Below, one piece after another: positions 44,250 to 54,172 of a stretch of DNA of 64,000 bases (position 1 is the stretch's first letter; every line of letters starts with the position of its first letter). This DNA is from Roseobacter weihaiensis (GTDB lineage Bacteria; Pseudomonadota; Alphaproteobacteria; Rhodobacterales; Rhodobacteraceae): positions 248,001 through 312,000 of the forward strand of contig NZ_JACNMO010000002.1 in assembly GCF_020622345.1 (NCBI RefSeq), read 5' to 3'. The translations under genes and the position numbers were made by a program. The notes below the pieces were generated by a model. The model saw only the letters and a program-made list of their open reading frames with translations, did not search any database and had not been told where the DNA came from.

Positions 44250-46505
44250 GTGGTTTCCCGAGTAGAAAAGTCACTCTGGATCAAGCTGGGACGTTTGCGT
44301 CGGATCAGACGCGTGCGCAACGCAGCCACCCTGGGCCTCGTTGTGCTGGGTCCTCTGCTGGCGCTGGCGACTTATCTGGTCCTGGGCCCCTTGGGGGAGG
44401 CGGGCAACACGCTCAGCCTGCGGCTCATCCTGCTGGCGGACCTGGTTTATATTCTGGTGGTGGCAGCACTGGTTCTGGCGCAGGTCGGCCGGCTGATCGC
44501 CGCCCGGCGGGCGAAATCTGCGGGCTCGCGCCTGCACCTGCGCCTGACGGGGGTCTTTGCCCTCATGGCGTTGATCCCCACCGTGACGGTCGCCATTTTC
44601 GCCGGGCTGACGGTGAATGTCGGTCTGGAGGGGTGGTTTTCGGAACGGGTCCGTGATGTCGTCGGCAGCTCGCTGGCCGCGGCCGAGGCCTATGAGGCAG
44701 AACAACGGTTGGACCTGGCCGAGGACGCCCGCACCCTTGGGCGCAGCATCGATCAGGCCCGCCGTGCCGGTGTCATCATCTCCGACAGTGAGTTGCTGAG
44801 CGAAGGACAGCGGCAAATCCAGCGCGGGCTCAGAGAGGCCTATATGATCGACGGCACAGCCGAGATCAGGGCGCGGGGCGACCGGTCCTATCTCTTTGAT
44901 TATGAAGCCCCCTCTGATGCGCAGATGAGCGAAGCGGCAGCAGGCGAGGTCGTGGTCATCGAGGACTGGCCAAACAACGAATTTCGCGCGCTGGTGCGGC
45001 TGTCGGCCTTCGTGGATCGGTTTTTGTATGTCAGCCGCGAAGTGGATGGGGAAATCCTGTCGCTGTTGGATGAAACGCAGGAAACGGTGCGCCTTTATCA
45101 GCAGCTCGAGAGCGATCGGGGGCGGCTGCTCTTTGATTTCGTTCTGCTCTATCTGGCCTTTGCGGTGATCCTGATCCTGGCGGCGATCTGGCTGGGACTC
45201 TGGTTTGCGGAGCGTCTTTCGGGGCCGGTGGGCAAGCTCACCGGGGCGGCGCAGCAGGTCGGGGCGGGGGATCTTGACGTGCAGGTCCGCGAAGACGATG
45301 GCGATGACGAGATCGCCATGCTCAGCCGATATTTCAACCAGATGACACGGCAGCTCAAGGCGCAGCGCGAGACGCTGATGGACAACACGCAACAGATCGA
45401 ACGGCGGCGCAGACTGTTTGATTCGGTGCTCAGTTCCGTGACCTCCGGCGTGGTGGGGCTGGATGCGGAGGGGCGCGTCACTTTCGTCAACCGCTCCGCA
45501 GAGAGGCTGCTGGGGTGGCGTGAGAAACGGCATTTGCTGGCCATCAGTGCCGCCGTGCCGGAGTTTGGATTGCTCTTTGAAGCCGTCAAACGCGCGCCCT
45601 CCGAGACGGTACAGGACGAGATCAAAGTGACCCGGCAGGGGCGTTTGGAAAACCTGCTGGTGCGGATGGCCACGCGCCGGTCAGAGGATGGGCGGCTTGA
45701 AGGCTATGTGGTGGCCTTTGACGATGTCACGGATCTGGTCAGCGCCCAGCGGATGGCGGCCTGGGGCGACGTCGCGCGCCGCATCGCCCATGAGATCAAG
45801 AACCCGCTGACCCCGATCCAGCTCTCTGCGGAGCGGATCAAACGCAAGTTCTCCCCGCGCGTCGGCGAGGACAGCGAGGCGCTGGAGCAGATGACCGATG
45901 TCATCGTGCGGCAGACCGGGGACTTGCGCCGTATCGTCGATGAATTCTCCAAATTCGCGCGCATGCCGGAGCCCGACCGCGAGGAGGTGGATCTGACCGC
46001 GCTGGTGAAGGATGCGGTCTTTTTGCAGCAGACAGGTCAGCCGGGCGTGACCTTTGTCACGGATCTGCCAGAGACCCCGGTGCGCAGTGAGCTTGATGCG
46101 ACCATGATCAGTCAGGCGCTCATAAACCTGATTAAGAATGCAGGCGAAGCGATTGATACCTTGAGAGAAAAAGGCGCACCAGAAGATCATGTGCCAGCCA
46201 TCCATGTCACGCTGAGCACCGAAGGCGACAGCGCAAAGATCACGATTTCGGACAACGGGATCGGGTTGCCGGAAGATCGCGCGCGGCTTTTTGAGCCCTA
46301 TGTGACCACCCGCAGCGAAGGCACAGGACTGGGGCTGCCGATCGTCAAGAAAATCATCGAAGAACATGGCGGCACGCTGACGCTTGAAGATGCACCGCTG
46401 TTCGAAAACCAGACGCAAGCGGGGGCAATGGCAGTGATCGGTCTGCCATGCCTGCCGCCTGCTGAAACAACTCTCCCGGAAGAAGGACTATTGAGCCATG
46501 AGTGA
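44250..46505 (+). CDS. ntrY: Sensor kinase NtrY
   Basis: A 751-residue membrane histidine kinase: two N-terminal helices, an external region, a further helix pair around residue 300 (LLFDFVLLYLAFAVILILAA), a HAMP domain, a PAS domain near 395-500, the His in [17 protein letters not shown] and the ATPase domain with DNGIGLPEDRARLFEPY. NtrY/NtrX responds to nitrogen or redox conditions in alphaproteobacteria. The 3' end overlaps the ntrX start by 8 bp. Confidence 0.94.
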   Translation: MVSRVEKSLWIKLGRLRRIRRVRNAATLGLVVLGPLLALATYLVLGPLGEAGNTLSLRLILLADLVYILVVAALVLAQVGRLIAARRAKSAGSRLHLRLTGVFALMALIPTVTVAIFAGLTVNVGLEGWFSERVRDVVGSSLAAAEAYEAEQRLDLAEDARTLGRSIDQARRAGVIISDSELLSEGQRQIQRGLREAYMIDGTAEIRARGDRSYLFDYEAPSDAQMSEAAAGEVVVIEDWPNNEFRALVRLSAFVDRFLYVSREVDGEILSLLDETQETVRLYQQLESDRGRLLFDFVLLYLAFAVILILAAIWLGLWFAERLSGPVGKLTGAAQQVGAGDLDVQVREDDGDDEIAMLSRYFNQMTRQLKAQRETLMDNTQQIERRRRLFDSVLSSVTSGVVGLDAEGRVTFVNRSAERLLGWREKRHLLAISAAVPEFGLLFEAVKRAPSETVQDEIKVTRQGRLENLLVRMATRRSEDGRLEGYVVAFDDVTDLVSAQRMAAWGDVARRIAHEIKNPLTPIQLSAERIKRKFSPRVGEDSEALEQMTDVIVRQTGDLRRIVDEFSKFARMPEPDREEVDLTALVKDAVFLQQTGQPGVTFVTDLPETPVRSELDATMISQALINLIKNAGEAIDTLREKGAPEDHVPAIHVTLSTEGDSAKITISDNGIGLPEDRARLFEPYVTTRSEGTGLGLPIVKKIIEEHGGTLTLEDAPLFENQTQAGAMAVIGLPCLPPAETTLPEEGLLSHE

Positions 46506-47910
46506 TATTCTGATTGTCGATGACGAACGCGATATCCGCGAGCTGATCTCTGACATTCTGCTGGATGAAGGCTATGCCACGCGGCTGGCCGGAAACTCGG
46601 ATGACGCGATGGCCGCGATAAATGCCGAAAGCCCGGCGCTGATCGTTCTGGACATCTGGCTCAAGGACAGCCGGATGGACGGCATCGACATCCTCAAGAC
46701 GGTCAAGCGGGACAACCCCGACGTGCCGGTGGTGATCATCTCCGGCCATGGCAACATCGAAATCGCCGTCGCGGCCATCAAACAGGGGGCCTATGACTTC
46801 ATCGAAAAGCCGTTTAACATCGACCAGCTTTTGGTGGTGATCCGGCGCGCGATGGAGACCTCGCGGCTGCGGCGCGAAAACCAGACCCTGCGCCGCCGGG
46901 ATGTCGCCCAGTCGGAAATGATCGGAAGCTCCGCGGCCTTTCGCACACTCGTCAGCCAGCTCGACAAGGTCACCAAATCAAATGGGCGCGTGATGCTGAC
47001 AGGCCCTGCGGGATGCGGCAAGGAGGTCGCTGCACGCTACATCCACGCCAACTCCAACCGGGCCTCGGCCCCCTTCGTGACGGTCAATTGCGCGGGCGTG
47101 GCGCCCGACCGGATGGAAGAAGTGCTCTTTGGACGGGAAACCCCGGACCGCGGGGTCGAGCCGGGGCTTTTGGAAGAAGCGCATGGCGGCATCATCTATT
47201 TCGACGAAGTCGCGGATATGCCGATTGGCACGCAGTCGAAGATCCTGCGCGTGCTGGTCGACCAGCAATTTCAGCGCGTGGGCGGCAATGACAAAGTGCG
47301 TGTCGATCTGCGGGTCATCTCCTCCACCAACCGCCATCTGGAGGAGGCCATCGCCGCAGGCACCTTCCGCGAGGAACTTTATCACCGGCTGAACGTCGTG
47401 CCGATTGCGGTGCCCTCGCTGGAAGAGCGGCGCGAGGATATTCCCGAACTGGCAGGTCACTTCATTGCCGAGATCAACGCCAGTCAGGGCCTGCCCCTGC
47501 GCGAGATCAGCGAGGATGCGATTGCCCTGATGCAGACCATGGAGTGGCCCGGCAACGTGCGCCAGCTCAAGAACCTGATCGAGCGGGTGCTGATCCTGGG
47601 CGACAGCACCGGGCCGATTGAAACGCGCGAGTTGCCCGTGGCCGATGATCCGGCAGACAGCGAAAGCCGCGTGGTGCTGTCGGGGGCCTTGGCCACGCTG
47701 GCCCTGCGCGAGGCGCGCGAGGCCTTTGAGCGGGAATACCTGCTGACCCAGATCAACCGCTTTGGGGGCAATATCTCGAAAACCGCGAATTTCGTCGGGA
47801 TGGAGCGCAGCGCCCTGCACCGCAAGCTCAAGTCACTGGGGGTGGTCACCTCCGCGAAATCCGGGACACGGGTCGCGCATATCGACGAGGATGCCGAAGC
47901 GGTGAGTTAG
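46498..47910 (+). CDS. ntrX: Response regulator NtrX
   Basis: A 470-residue regulator with receiver (Asp in LIVLDIWLKDSRMDG), AAA+ domain (Walker A GPAGCGKEVAARYIH, Walker B GGIIYFDEVADM) and C-terminal helix-turn-helix (GNISKTANFVGMERSALHRK). At the GAFTGA position it reads EEVLFGRETPDRGVEPG, so this loop is absent, as in other alphaproteobacterial NtrX proteins. It is coupled to ntrY. The next gene on this strand is trkA, after a minus-strand insertion. Confidence 0.94.
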   Translation: MSDILIVDDERDIRELISDILLDEGYATRLAGNSDDAMAAINAESPALIVLDIWLKDSRMDGIDILKTVKRDNPDVPVVIISGHGNIEIAVAAIKQGAYDFIEKPFNIDQLLVVIRRAMETSRLRRENQTLRRRDVAQSEMIGSSAAFRTLVSQLDKVTKSNGRVMLTGPAGCGKEVAARYIHANSNRASAPFVTVNCAGVAPDRMEEVLFGRETPDRGVEPGLLEEAHGGIIYFDEVADMPIGTQSKILRVLVDQQFQRVGGNDKVRVDLRVISSTNRHLEEAIAAGTFREELYHRLNVVPIAVPSLEERREDIPELAGHFIAEINASQGLPLREISEDAIALMQTMEWPGNVRQLKNLIERVLILGDSTGPIETRELPVADDPADSESRVVLSGALATLALREAREAFEREYLLTQINRFGGNISKTANFVGMERSALHRKLKSLGVVTSAKSGTRVAHIDEDAEAVS

Positions 47911-49469
47911 GCGTCAATCTCTGCCAGAATATCGACACCCTGCATGTTCAGGAAATGCAGCATGTCGATGAAAATCCAGTTTTCGACCAGTTTTTCACCC
48001 GCGCGGCGATAGATGTCCACGACCCGCATGTCCGCGCGGATGTCATTGCCGGGCACCCCCATGAAGCCGTTCTTGTTGGTGAGCGTCAGGTTCGGCCAGC
48101 CGAAAAACCCGCCGTAGGTCCCTTCGGCCATGCGACAGAGGTGGCCGTTCAGGACACGGCCCTGCATGGCGCGTCGAAACGGTGCCTGATGCTGCTGGAT
48201 GTAGCGCTCAATCGTATAGGTCGCGCCGATCCCGGTCGGCCCCCACCAGACCATATCGTCGTGCCAGTCCACCGCCAGTTCATCTTCGGGCGACGGTGGT
48301 CTGATCGCGGCATTGGCATGATCGATGGAGCTTATCATATTGTTGATCCGCGCCAGCGTCTTTTGCGACTGCGCGGTGTCTTGCGCGGTGGTGAGCAGCC
48401 CGTCATGGGTGCGGGGACCCGGCTGCACCAGTTGCGCGCCGGTTTGCGTCACCGAGAGCGGGTCAAGTCCCGCCTGCGCCATCAGGTGCAACAGGTCGAT
48501 GAAGAGCGCGGACTGCGTGATGCGCCCGTTTTCAATCTTGTTGAACTCCGCATAGCGCAGCATCGCAATTTTCCGGGTCGCCGGGATATTCAGGAACGGG
48601 GCGTCAAACAGCCCCATGAAATGCCCCATGGAACATGTCCAAGTGCTCGAAAACCCGTCGATTTCGTTCAGCCCGGCAAAAAAGATGTCTTCCCGGCGCT
48701 GCACGCGGGAAAAGGAGGTCAGAAAGGGCTCCCAGAATGTGCCGGCGATGGCCGCCGGGCCGGTCTGTTCGTGAAAGGGGTGCATGCCATACCAGCGGCA
48801 GTCCGGCGCGAGGTGTTCTGACAAAACTGACGCGACCGTCTGCGCAGAGGCTGCTTCCAGCGCCGCCGCGTAGGTCTGGCTGACGGCTTTCACAGGATCG
48901 AGATCGGGGGCAGGGGTGGGAATCATTGCAGTCATGCCCGAAGGTTTAAAATCGGAGCGCCCGCTCAGCCAGCCCAAAAGCGACAGGTCACGCGGCGCTT
49001 GCGGGATTACTTGCCAGCGGTTCTCGTCATCGCGCGCCACACAGCTGTTGGGCGTCAGCGCCTGCATTACATTGACCCGTCCGGGTGTGGCGGCGGGTGT
49101 GCGGACCACCGCGCCAGTGCATCTGGGCAGCGCGACAGACTGGTACCCCTTGCGGGTCATGCATTGATCCTCAAGATCATTGCGCAGGCGGGCGTTGACA
49201 TCCACGGTGTAGACATCGCCATGCGCAAAATACCCGCCGCGGTGATAACAATGGCCATCGGAGTTGCAAAAGCGGCGGGAGGGGATGAAAACCGGTGGGC
49301 TGCGTCGGATCTGATTGGCCACCGGCGCGTCTTTCAGCGCGGCCACCTCGCAGGACAGCAGATCGCTTTGCAGCCGTGCCACGCTGACGCCGGGCTGGTG
49401 GTAAACCGCGGGTGGCGCGCAGCCTGCCAGTGTGACGCAGAGGAACAGGGAGGCGACGGGTCTCTTCAT
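47907..49469 (-). CDS. Lipoprotein fused to two SnoaL-like domains
   Basis: A 520-residue continuous frame. Residues 1-178 look like a complete small lipoprotein (MKRPVASLFLCVTLAGCAPP with lipobox LAGC, then a Cys-rich domain with HCYHRGGYFAHGD). From about 179 (MTAMIPTPAPDLDP) the rest is a SnoaL/NTF2-like ester-cyclase-type protein with two repeats, seen in FIDLLHLMAQAGLDPL and FIDMLHFLNMQGVDIL. Normally such parts are separate genes, and the Met at 179 would start the second. It lies within the ntrX-trkA interval. The two parts may be a true fusion or two genes whose intervening stop was lost. Confidence 0.7.
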   Translation of the reverse strand: MKRPVASLFLCVTLAGCAPPAVYHQPGVSVARLQSDLLSCEVAALKDAPVANQIRRSPPVFIPSRRFCNSDGHCYHRGGYFAHGDVYTVDVNARLRNDLEDQCMTRKGYQSVALPRCTGAVVRTPAATPGRVNVMQALTPNSCVARDDENRWQVIPQAPRDLSLLGWLSGRSDFKPSGMTAMIPTPAPDLDPVKAVSQTYAAALEAASAQTVASVLSEHLAPDCRWYGMHPFHEQTGPAAIAGTFWEPFLTSFSRVQRREDIFFAGLNEIDGFSSTWTCSMGHFMGLFDAPFLNIPATRKIAMLRYAEFNKIENGRITQSALFIDLLHLMAQAGLDPLSVTQTGAQLVQPGPRTHDGLLTTAQDTAQSQKTLARINNMISSIDHANAAIRPPSPEDELAVDWHDDMVWWGPTGIGATYTIERYIQQHQAPFRRAMQGRVLNGHLCRMAEGTYGGFFGWPNLTLTNKNGFMGVPGNDIRADMRVVDIYRRAGEKLVENWIFIDMLHFLNMQGVDILAEIDA

Positions 49470-49572
49470 GGTGCCAGTTTGGCGCGGTTTCACGCCCGAG
49501 ACAATTGAATTGACCGTTACAGGTGCTTCTGCCATGCAGAAGGTCTGACGAACGCCCTGAGGGACGCGAAAC

Positions 49573-50949
49573 ATGAAGGTCATCATTTGCGGCGCTGGCC
49601 AGGTCGGTTGGCAGATCGCGCGGCATCTGTCGGGCGAACGCAACGACGTCACTGTGGTCGACAGCAACCCCGATCTGGTGCGCCGGGCTACGGATTCCCT
49701 TGATGTTCAGGGGATTGCGGGCTTTGCGAGCTATCCCGATGTGCTGGACCGGGCCGGGGCGCGGGATGCGGAGATGGTGATCGCGGCCACCTATTCCGAC
49801 GAGGTCAACATGGTGACCTGTCAGGTGGCGCATTCGGTCTTTGGCGTGAACCGCAAGATCGCGCGGCTGCGCAGCCAGTCTTATCTGGAAACCATTTACT
49901 CCGACCTCTACCGCCGTGATCACATGCCCATCGACGTGGTCATCAGCCCGGAACGCGAGGTGGCCTCTGCCGCCTTGCAACGGTTGTCCGCACCCGCGGC
50001 CTTTGACACCGAAATCTTCATGGATGGCAAGGCGCAATTGCTGGGCATCACCATCGAAGAAGAATGCCCCGTGGTAAACACGCCGCTGCGCCAGCTGACG
50101 GATCTGTTCTCAACCTTGCGCGCCACCGTTGTTGCGGTCCGCCGTGAGGGCACGCTTTTTGCACCGGAGGCCAAGGACCAGATCTTTGTTGGCGATGACT
50201 GTTACGTTTTCTGTCACGTGGATGACATTCCCCGAACGATGGAGATTTTCGGCAAGACCCAGTCGAAACAGGAACGTGTCGTGCTGGTGGGCGGCGGGAA
50301 CGTTGGTCTGGCGGTGGCGCAGTCGCTGGAGCAACGGGTCAAACGTGTCCGCACCAAGGTGATCGAAAAGGAACGGCACTGCGCGGAACGCGCCGCCGAG
50401 GCGCTGGAACGCACGATTGTGCTGAATGGCGACGGGCTGGACGCGGGCCTGCTGGCAGAGGCGGGCATCGCGCGCGCCGATGCGATGCTGTCGATCACCG
50501 ATGATGACAAGACCAATATGCTGGCCTGTGTGCGGGCAAAAGCCGAAGGCTGCCCCTATGTCATCGCGCTTATCAACGACCCGACGCTGGTGCCGCTGAT
50601 GGGTCCGCTTGGGATCGATGCCTATATCAACCCGCGCGCCACCACCGTCAGCTCGATCCTGCGTCACATCCGGCACGGCCGCGTGCGGGCGGTCTACTCC
50701 ATCGGTGACGCGGAGGCGGAAGTCATCGAGGCGGAAGTCCTGTCCACCTCCCCGCTTGCCGGGCGCCGCATCTCCGAGATCGATTTTCCAGAAGGTGTGC
50801 TGGTGGGGGCGGTCCGCAAGGGCGAGGAAGTGATCCGGCCCTTGGGCAGCACGCGCATTAAAGAAGGCGATGTGGTCGCCCTCTTTGCGCTGGCCGAGGA
50901 CGTGCCCGAGGTGGAGCGTCTGATGCAAGTATCCATCGACTTTTTCTAG
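49573..50949 (+). CDS. trkA: Trk potassium uptake regulatory subunit TrkA
   Basis: A 458-residue peripheral membrane protein with two RCK halves. Each has a nucleotide-binding Rossmann motif: GAGQVGWQIARHL at the start and VGGGNVGLAVAQSL at about residue 238, each followed by a TrkA-C domain. It binds NAD(H) and gates the TrkH channel. It is full length. trkH starts 1 bp after its stop. Confidence 0.95.
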   Translation: MKVIICGAGQVGWQIARHLSGERNDVTVVDSNPDLVRRATDSLDVQGIAGFASYPDVLDRAGARDAEMVIAATYSDEVNMVTCQVAHSVFGVNRKIARLRSQSYLETIYSDLYRRDHMPIDVVISPEREVASAALQRLSAPAAFDTEIFMDGKAQLLGITIEEECPVVNTPLRQLTDLFSTLRATVVAVRREGTLFAPEAKDQIFVGDDCYVFCHVDDIPRTMEIFGKTQSKQERVVLVGGGNVGLAVAQSLEQRVKRVRTKVIEKERHCAERAAEALERTIVLNGDGLDAGLLAEAGIARADAMLSITDDDKTNMLACVRAKAEGCPYVIALINDPTLVPLMGPLGIDAYINPRATTVSSILRHIRHGRVRAVYSIGDAEAEVIEAEVLSTSPLAGRRISEIDFPEGVLVGAVRKGEEVIRPLGSTRIKEGDVVALFALAEDVPEVERLMQVSIDFF

Positions 50950-50950
50950 C

Positions 50951-52507
50951 GTGGTGGGCACCCCACAGCATAAGGCACGTCCCAAATCGGCCCTGGCCTA
51001 CATGCTGGATCAGCAGCTTTTCGTTCTGATCTTCGGCATTGCTTCGCTGTCGATGCTGATCCCGGCACTGCATGGCGGCGCGAGCCGGTCGCTGGAGACA
51101 GCACGGGCGTTTTTCTACACCGGCCTCTTTGGTCTGGTGATCTTTGCCATGATCGTCATCGCGCAGGTAGGGCGGCGGCCGCGGCATGGCGTGTTGGGCA
51201 ATCTGCTGTCTATCTTTGCCACATTCGTCGTGCTGCCCGTTTTTCTGGCGGTCCCGTTTTACGAAAGCCTTGGAACGACGAGCTTTCTGAATGCTTACGT
51301 CGAAATGGTCAGCGCGGTGACAACCACCGGGGCGACGCTTTTTGAAGACCCCGGCCGGCTCAACAACACGCTGCATCTGTGGCGCGCGCAGGTCGGGTGG
51401 ATGGGGGGCATCACCATGTGGATCGCGGCCTCGGCCATCCTGGCGCCGCTCAACCTCGGCGGGTTTGAAGTAACAGCCCAGGCCGAACCGGGCCAGCGCG
51501 AGAGCCGCTTCAACGTGGTGGGTCGGACCGATCCGCGCGCCCGGCTCTTGCGGATCGTGGTCGCCCTGGTGCCCATCTATGTGGGACTGACCGTTGTTTT
51601 GTGGATATTGCTGCTGGTAAGTGGCGACAGCGCGCTGGTGGCGCTGACCCATGCGATGTCGGTCATGTCCACCTCCGGTATCTCCGCCGTGGGCGGCGTC
51701 GAAAACAGCACGTCCGGCATCACCGGCGAGGCGTTGATGCTGCTCTTTATGCTCTTTGCCCTGTCGCGGCTGACGTTTTCATCCGACACGGTGACGGCCA
51801 CGCATGGCGGGCTGCGCAACGATCCTGAGTTTCGCCTCGGCCTGCTGATCGTGGCGGGTGTGCCGCTGGTGCTGTTTCTGCGCCACTGGATCGGGGCGTT
51901 TGACGTGGCCGCAGAGGATGACATCAGCCTTGCGGCGCGTGCGCTTTGGGGGTCCATCTTTACGGTGATGTCCTTTCTGACAACCACCGGCTTTGCCAGC
52001 ACCGACTGGGCGGAGACACAGGCGTGGTCGGGCCTGGACACACCGGGGCTGATCCTGATGGGGCTGGCGCTGACAGGGGGCGGCGTGGCCACCACGGCCG
52101 GGGGTGTCAAGCTGCTGCGCGTCTTTGCGCTCTATCTTAACGGCAAGCGGGAGCTGGAGCGGCTGGTGCATCCCTCCTCGGTCAGCCGGGCGGGGGCGGA
52201 AAGCCGCCGGGTGCAGCGCAACGGGGCCTTCATCGCCTGGATTTTCTTTATGCTCTTTGCCATGACGATGGCCGCCCTCACCATGCTTTTGGCGGCCTTG
52301 GGGGTGGCGTTTGAAGATGCGCTGATCCTCAGTATTGCAGGGCTTTCCACCACCGGCCCCCTGACCAGTCTGGCCACAGAAACACCTATTCCACTGGCCG
52401 AATTGGGCCCTTATGCGAAATCGGTCTTTTGCGCGGCAATGGTCTTGGGGCGTCTCGAAACTCTTGCAATTATCGCGCTTTTGACCCCGGATTTGTGGCG
52501 CAGTTGA
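50951..52507 (+). CDS. trkH: Trk potassium uptake channel subunit TrkH
   Basis: A 518-residue potassium transporter with the four filter-loop repeats of the family: VSAVTTTGATLFED, MSVMSTSGISAVGG, SFLTTTGFAST and AGLSTTGPLTSL. About ten membrane helices. It uses a GTG start 1 bp after the trkA stop. Together they form a constitutive low-affinity K+ uptake system. Confidence 0.94.
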   Translation: MVGTPQHKARPKSALAYMLDQQLFVLIFGIASLSMLIPALHGGASRSLETARAFFYTGLFGLVIFAMIVIAQVGRRPRHGVLGNLLSIFATFVVLPVFLAVPFYESLGTTSFLNAYVEMVSAVTTTGATLFEDPGRLNNTLHLWRAQVGWMGGITMWIAASAILAPLNLGGFEVTAQAEPGQRESRFNVVGRTDPRARLLRIVVALVPIYVGLTVVLWILLLVSGDSALVALTHAMSVMSTSGISAVGGVENSTSGITGEALMLLFMLFALSRLTFSSDTVTATHGGLRNDPEFRLGLLIVAGVPLVLFLRHWIGAFDVAAEDDISLAARALWGSIFTVMSFLTTTGFASTDWAETQAWSGLDTPGLILMGLALTGGGVATTAGGVKLLRVFALYLNGKRELERLVHPSSVSRAGAESRRVQRNGAFIAWIFFMLFAMTMAALTMLLAALGVAFEDALILSIAGLSTTGPLTSLATETPIPLAELGPYAKSVFCAAMVLGRLETLAIIALLTPDLWRS

Positions 52508-52523
52508 GGATCGCTTTCGATAG

Positions 52524-52543
52524 GTCCGTAACGGACTGTTTTT
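52524..52543 (+). terminator. Weak intrinsic terminator between trkH and hfq
   Basis: A short stem (GTCC/GGAC) in gtccgtaacggac is followed by TGTTTTT. The stem is short, so termination is probably partial; hfq would then rely partly on its own promoter in the 130-bp gap. Confidence 0.4.
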
Positions 52544-52637
52544 AGGGGTGGAAACTCCGGGAACAGACCTTCATAATCGCCAGTGAGGGACGAGTTCGAT
52601 CCGCGGGCTCATACAAGAAAAAAATGCGAGGACCAGA

Positions 52638-52877
52638 ATGGCGTCGGACAGACAGAACCTTCAGGATGCGTTCCTGAACCATGTGCGCAAGACCAAAGTT
52701 CCTGTGACCATCTTCCTGATCAATGGCGTGAAATTGCAGGGTGTGATCACGTGGTTCGATAATTTCTGCGTGTTGCTGCGGCGCGACGGTCAATCGCAAC
52801 TGGTTTACAAACATGCGATCTCGACGATTATGCCGAGCCAGCCGATCAGCCTTTATGAGGGCGAAGACGCTTCTTGA
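52638..52877 (+). CDS. hfq: RNA chaperone Hfq
   Basis: A 79-residue Sm-like RNA chaperone. Sm1 ([20 protein letters not shown] then FDNFCVLL) and the Sm2 signature [10 protein letters not shown] are intact. It pairs small RNAs with mRNAs as a hexamer. Upstream is gaggaccag before the ATG. The downstream hflX start overlaps its stop (TTGA). Confidence 0.97.
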
Positions 52878-54172
52878 GCCGACCGCCATTTCAAATCGAT
52901 GACACCAACAGCCCCCGCGTGACGCGGGCCTGGGTGCTGCACCCGGAGATCAAGTCAGACCCCGAGCGGCGTCTTGCAGACCATGCGCTGGCCGAGGCCG
53001 TGTCGCTGGCCCATGCCCTTCCGGAGCTTGAGGTCATCGGGGCGGAGATCGTGCCGCTGAAAACGGTGCGCGCGGGCATGCTCTTGGGGTCCGGCAAGAT
53101 CGAAGAGATCAAGGCGACACTGAAAGCGCAGGATATCGAGCTGGTGCTGGTGGACGGGCCGGTCAGCCCGGTACAGCAGCGCAACCTGGAAAAGGCCTGG
53201 GGCGTCAAGCTGCTCGACCGGACCGGGCTGATCCTTGAAATTTTCAGTGACCGGGCCGCCACCCGCGAAGGCGTGTTGCAGGTCGAGATGGCTGCCCTCA
53301 GCTATCAGCGCACGCGGCTGGTGCGGGCCTGGACCCACCTGGAGCGGCAACGCGGCGGTCTGGGGTTTGTCGGCGGTCCGGGCGAGACGCAGATCGAGGC
53401 GGACAGGCGCGCCATCGACGACCAGCTCACCCGGTTGCGGCGGCAGCTCGACAAGGTTGTCAAAACCCGCGCCCTGCACCGGGCCGCCCGCGCCAAGGTG
53501 CCCTATCCCATCGTGGCACTGGTGGGCTATACCAACGCAGGCAAATCGACGCTCTTCAACCGGCTGACGGGGGCGGAGGTGATGGCCAAGGATATGCTCT
53601 TTGCCACGCTTGACCCCACCATGCGGCGGTTGCAACTGCCGGATGGGCCCGAGGTAATCCTGTCGGACACCGTGGGTTTCATCTCGAATCTGCCCACGGA
53701 ACTGGTGGCGGCCTTCCGCGCCACGCTCGAAGAGGTTCTGGCCGCGGATGTGGTTTGCCATGTCCGCGATATCTCTCACCCCGAGACCGAAGAACAGGCG
53801 CAGGACGTGCGCGAGATCATGGCGTCGCTCGGGGTGGAGGAGGACCGCCCGCGTTTCGAGGTGTGGAACAAGCTGGACCTGATGAGCGATGAGGCCGCGG
53901 CGGCGATGCGCGCGCGTGCGGATCGTGACGATCATGTCTTTACCACCTCGGCCCTGACGGGCGCGGGCATCGAGGCTTTGCTGGAAGCCATCACCGAGAC
54001 GTTGCAGGGGCAGAAACGGCCCGCCACCCTGTCGCTGGGCTTTGCCGAGGGCAAGAAACGCGCCTGGCTCTTTGATCAGGAGCTGGTGCAGGACGAACAG
54101 CAGACCGACAGCGGGTTCGAGATTTCCGTGCGCTGGACAGCCAAACAGGAAGCGCAGTTCGAACGGCTTTGA
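52874..54172 (+). CDS. hflX: GTPase HflX
   Basis: A 432-residue ribosome-associated GTPase. The N-terminal domain has [13 protein letters not shown], and the G domain carries Walker [11 protein letters not shown]3 [10 protein letters not shown] and G4 NKLD. HflX rescues stalled or split ribosomes. The TTG start overlaps the hfq stop, and the hfq-hflX pair is conserved in proteobacteria. It is convergent with the rluE-like gene, with no gap. Confidence 0.93.
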
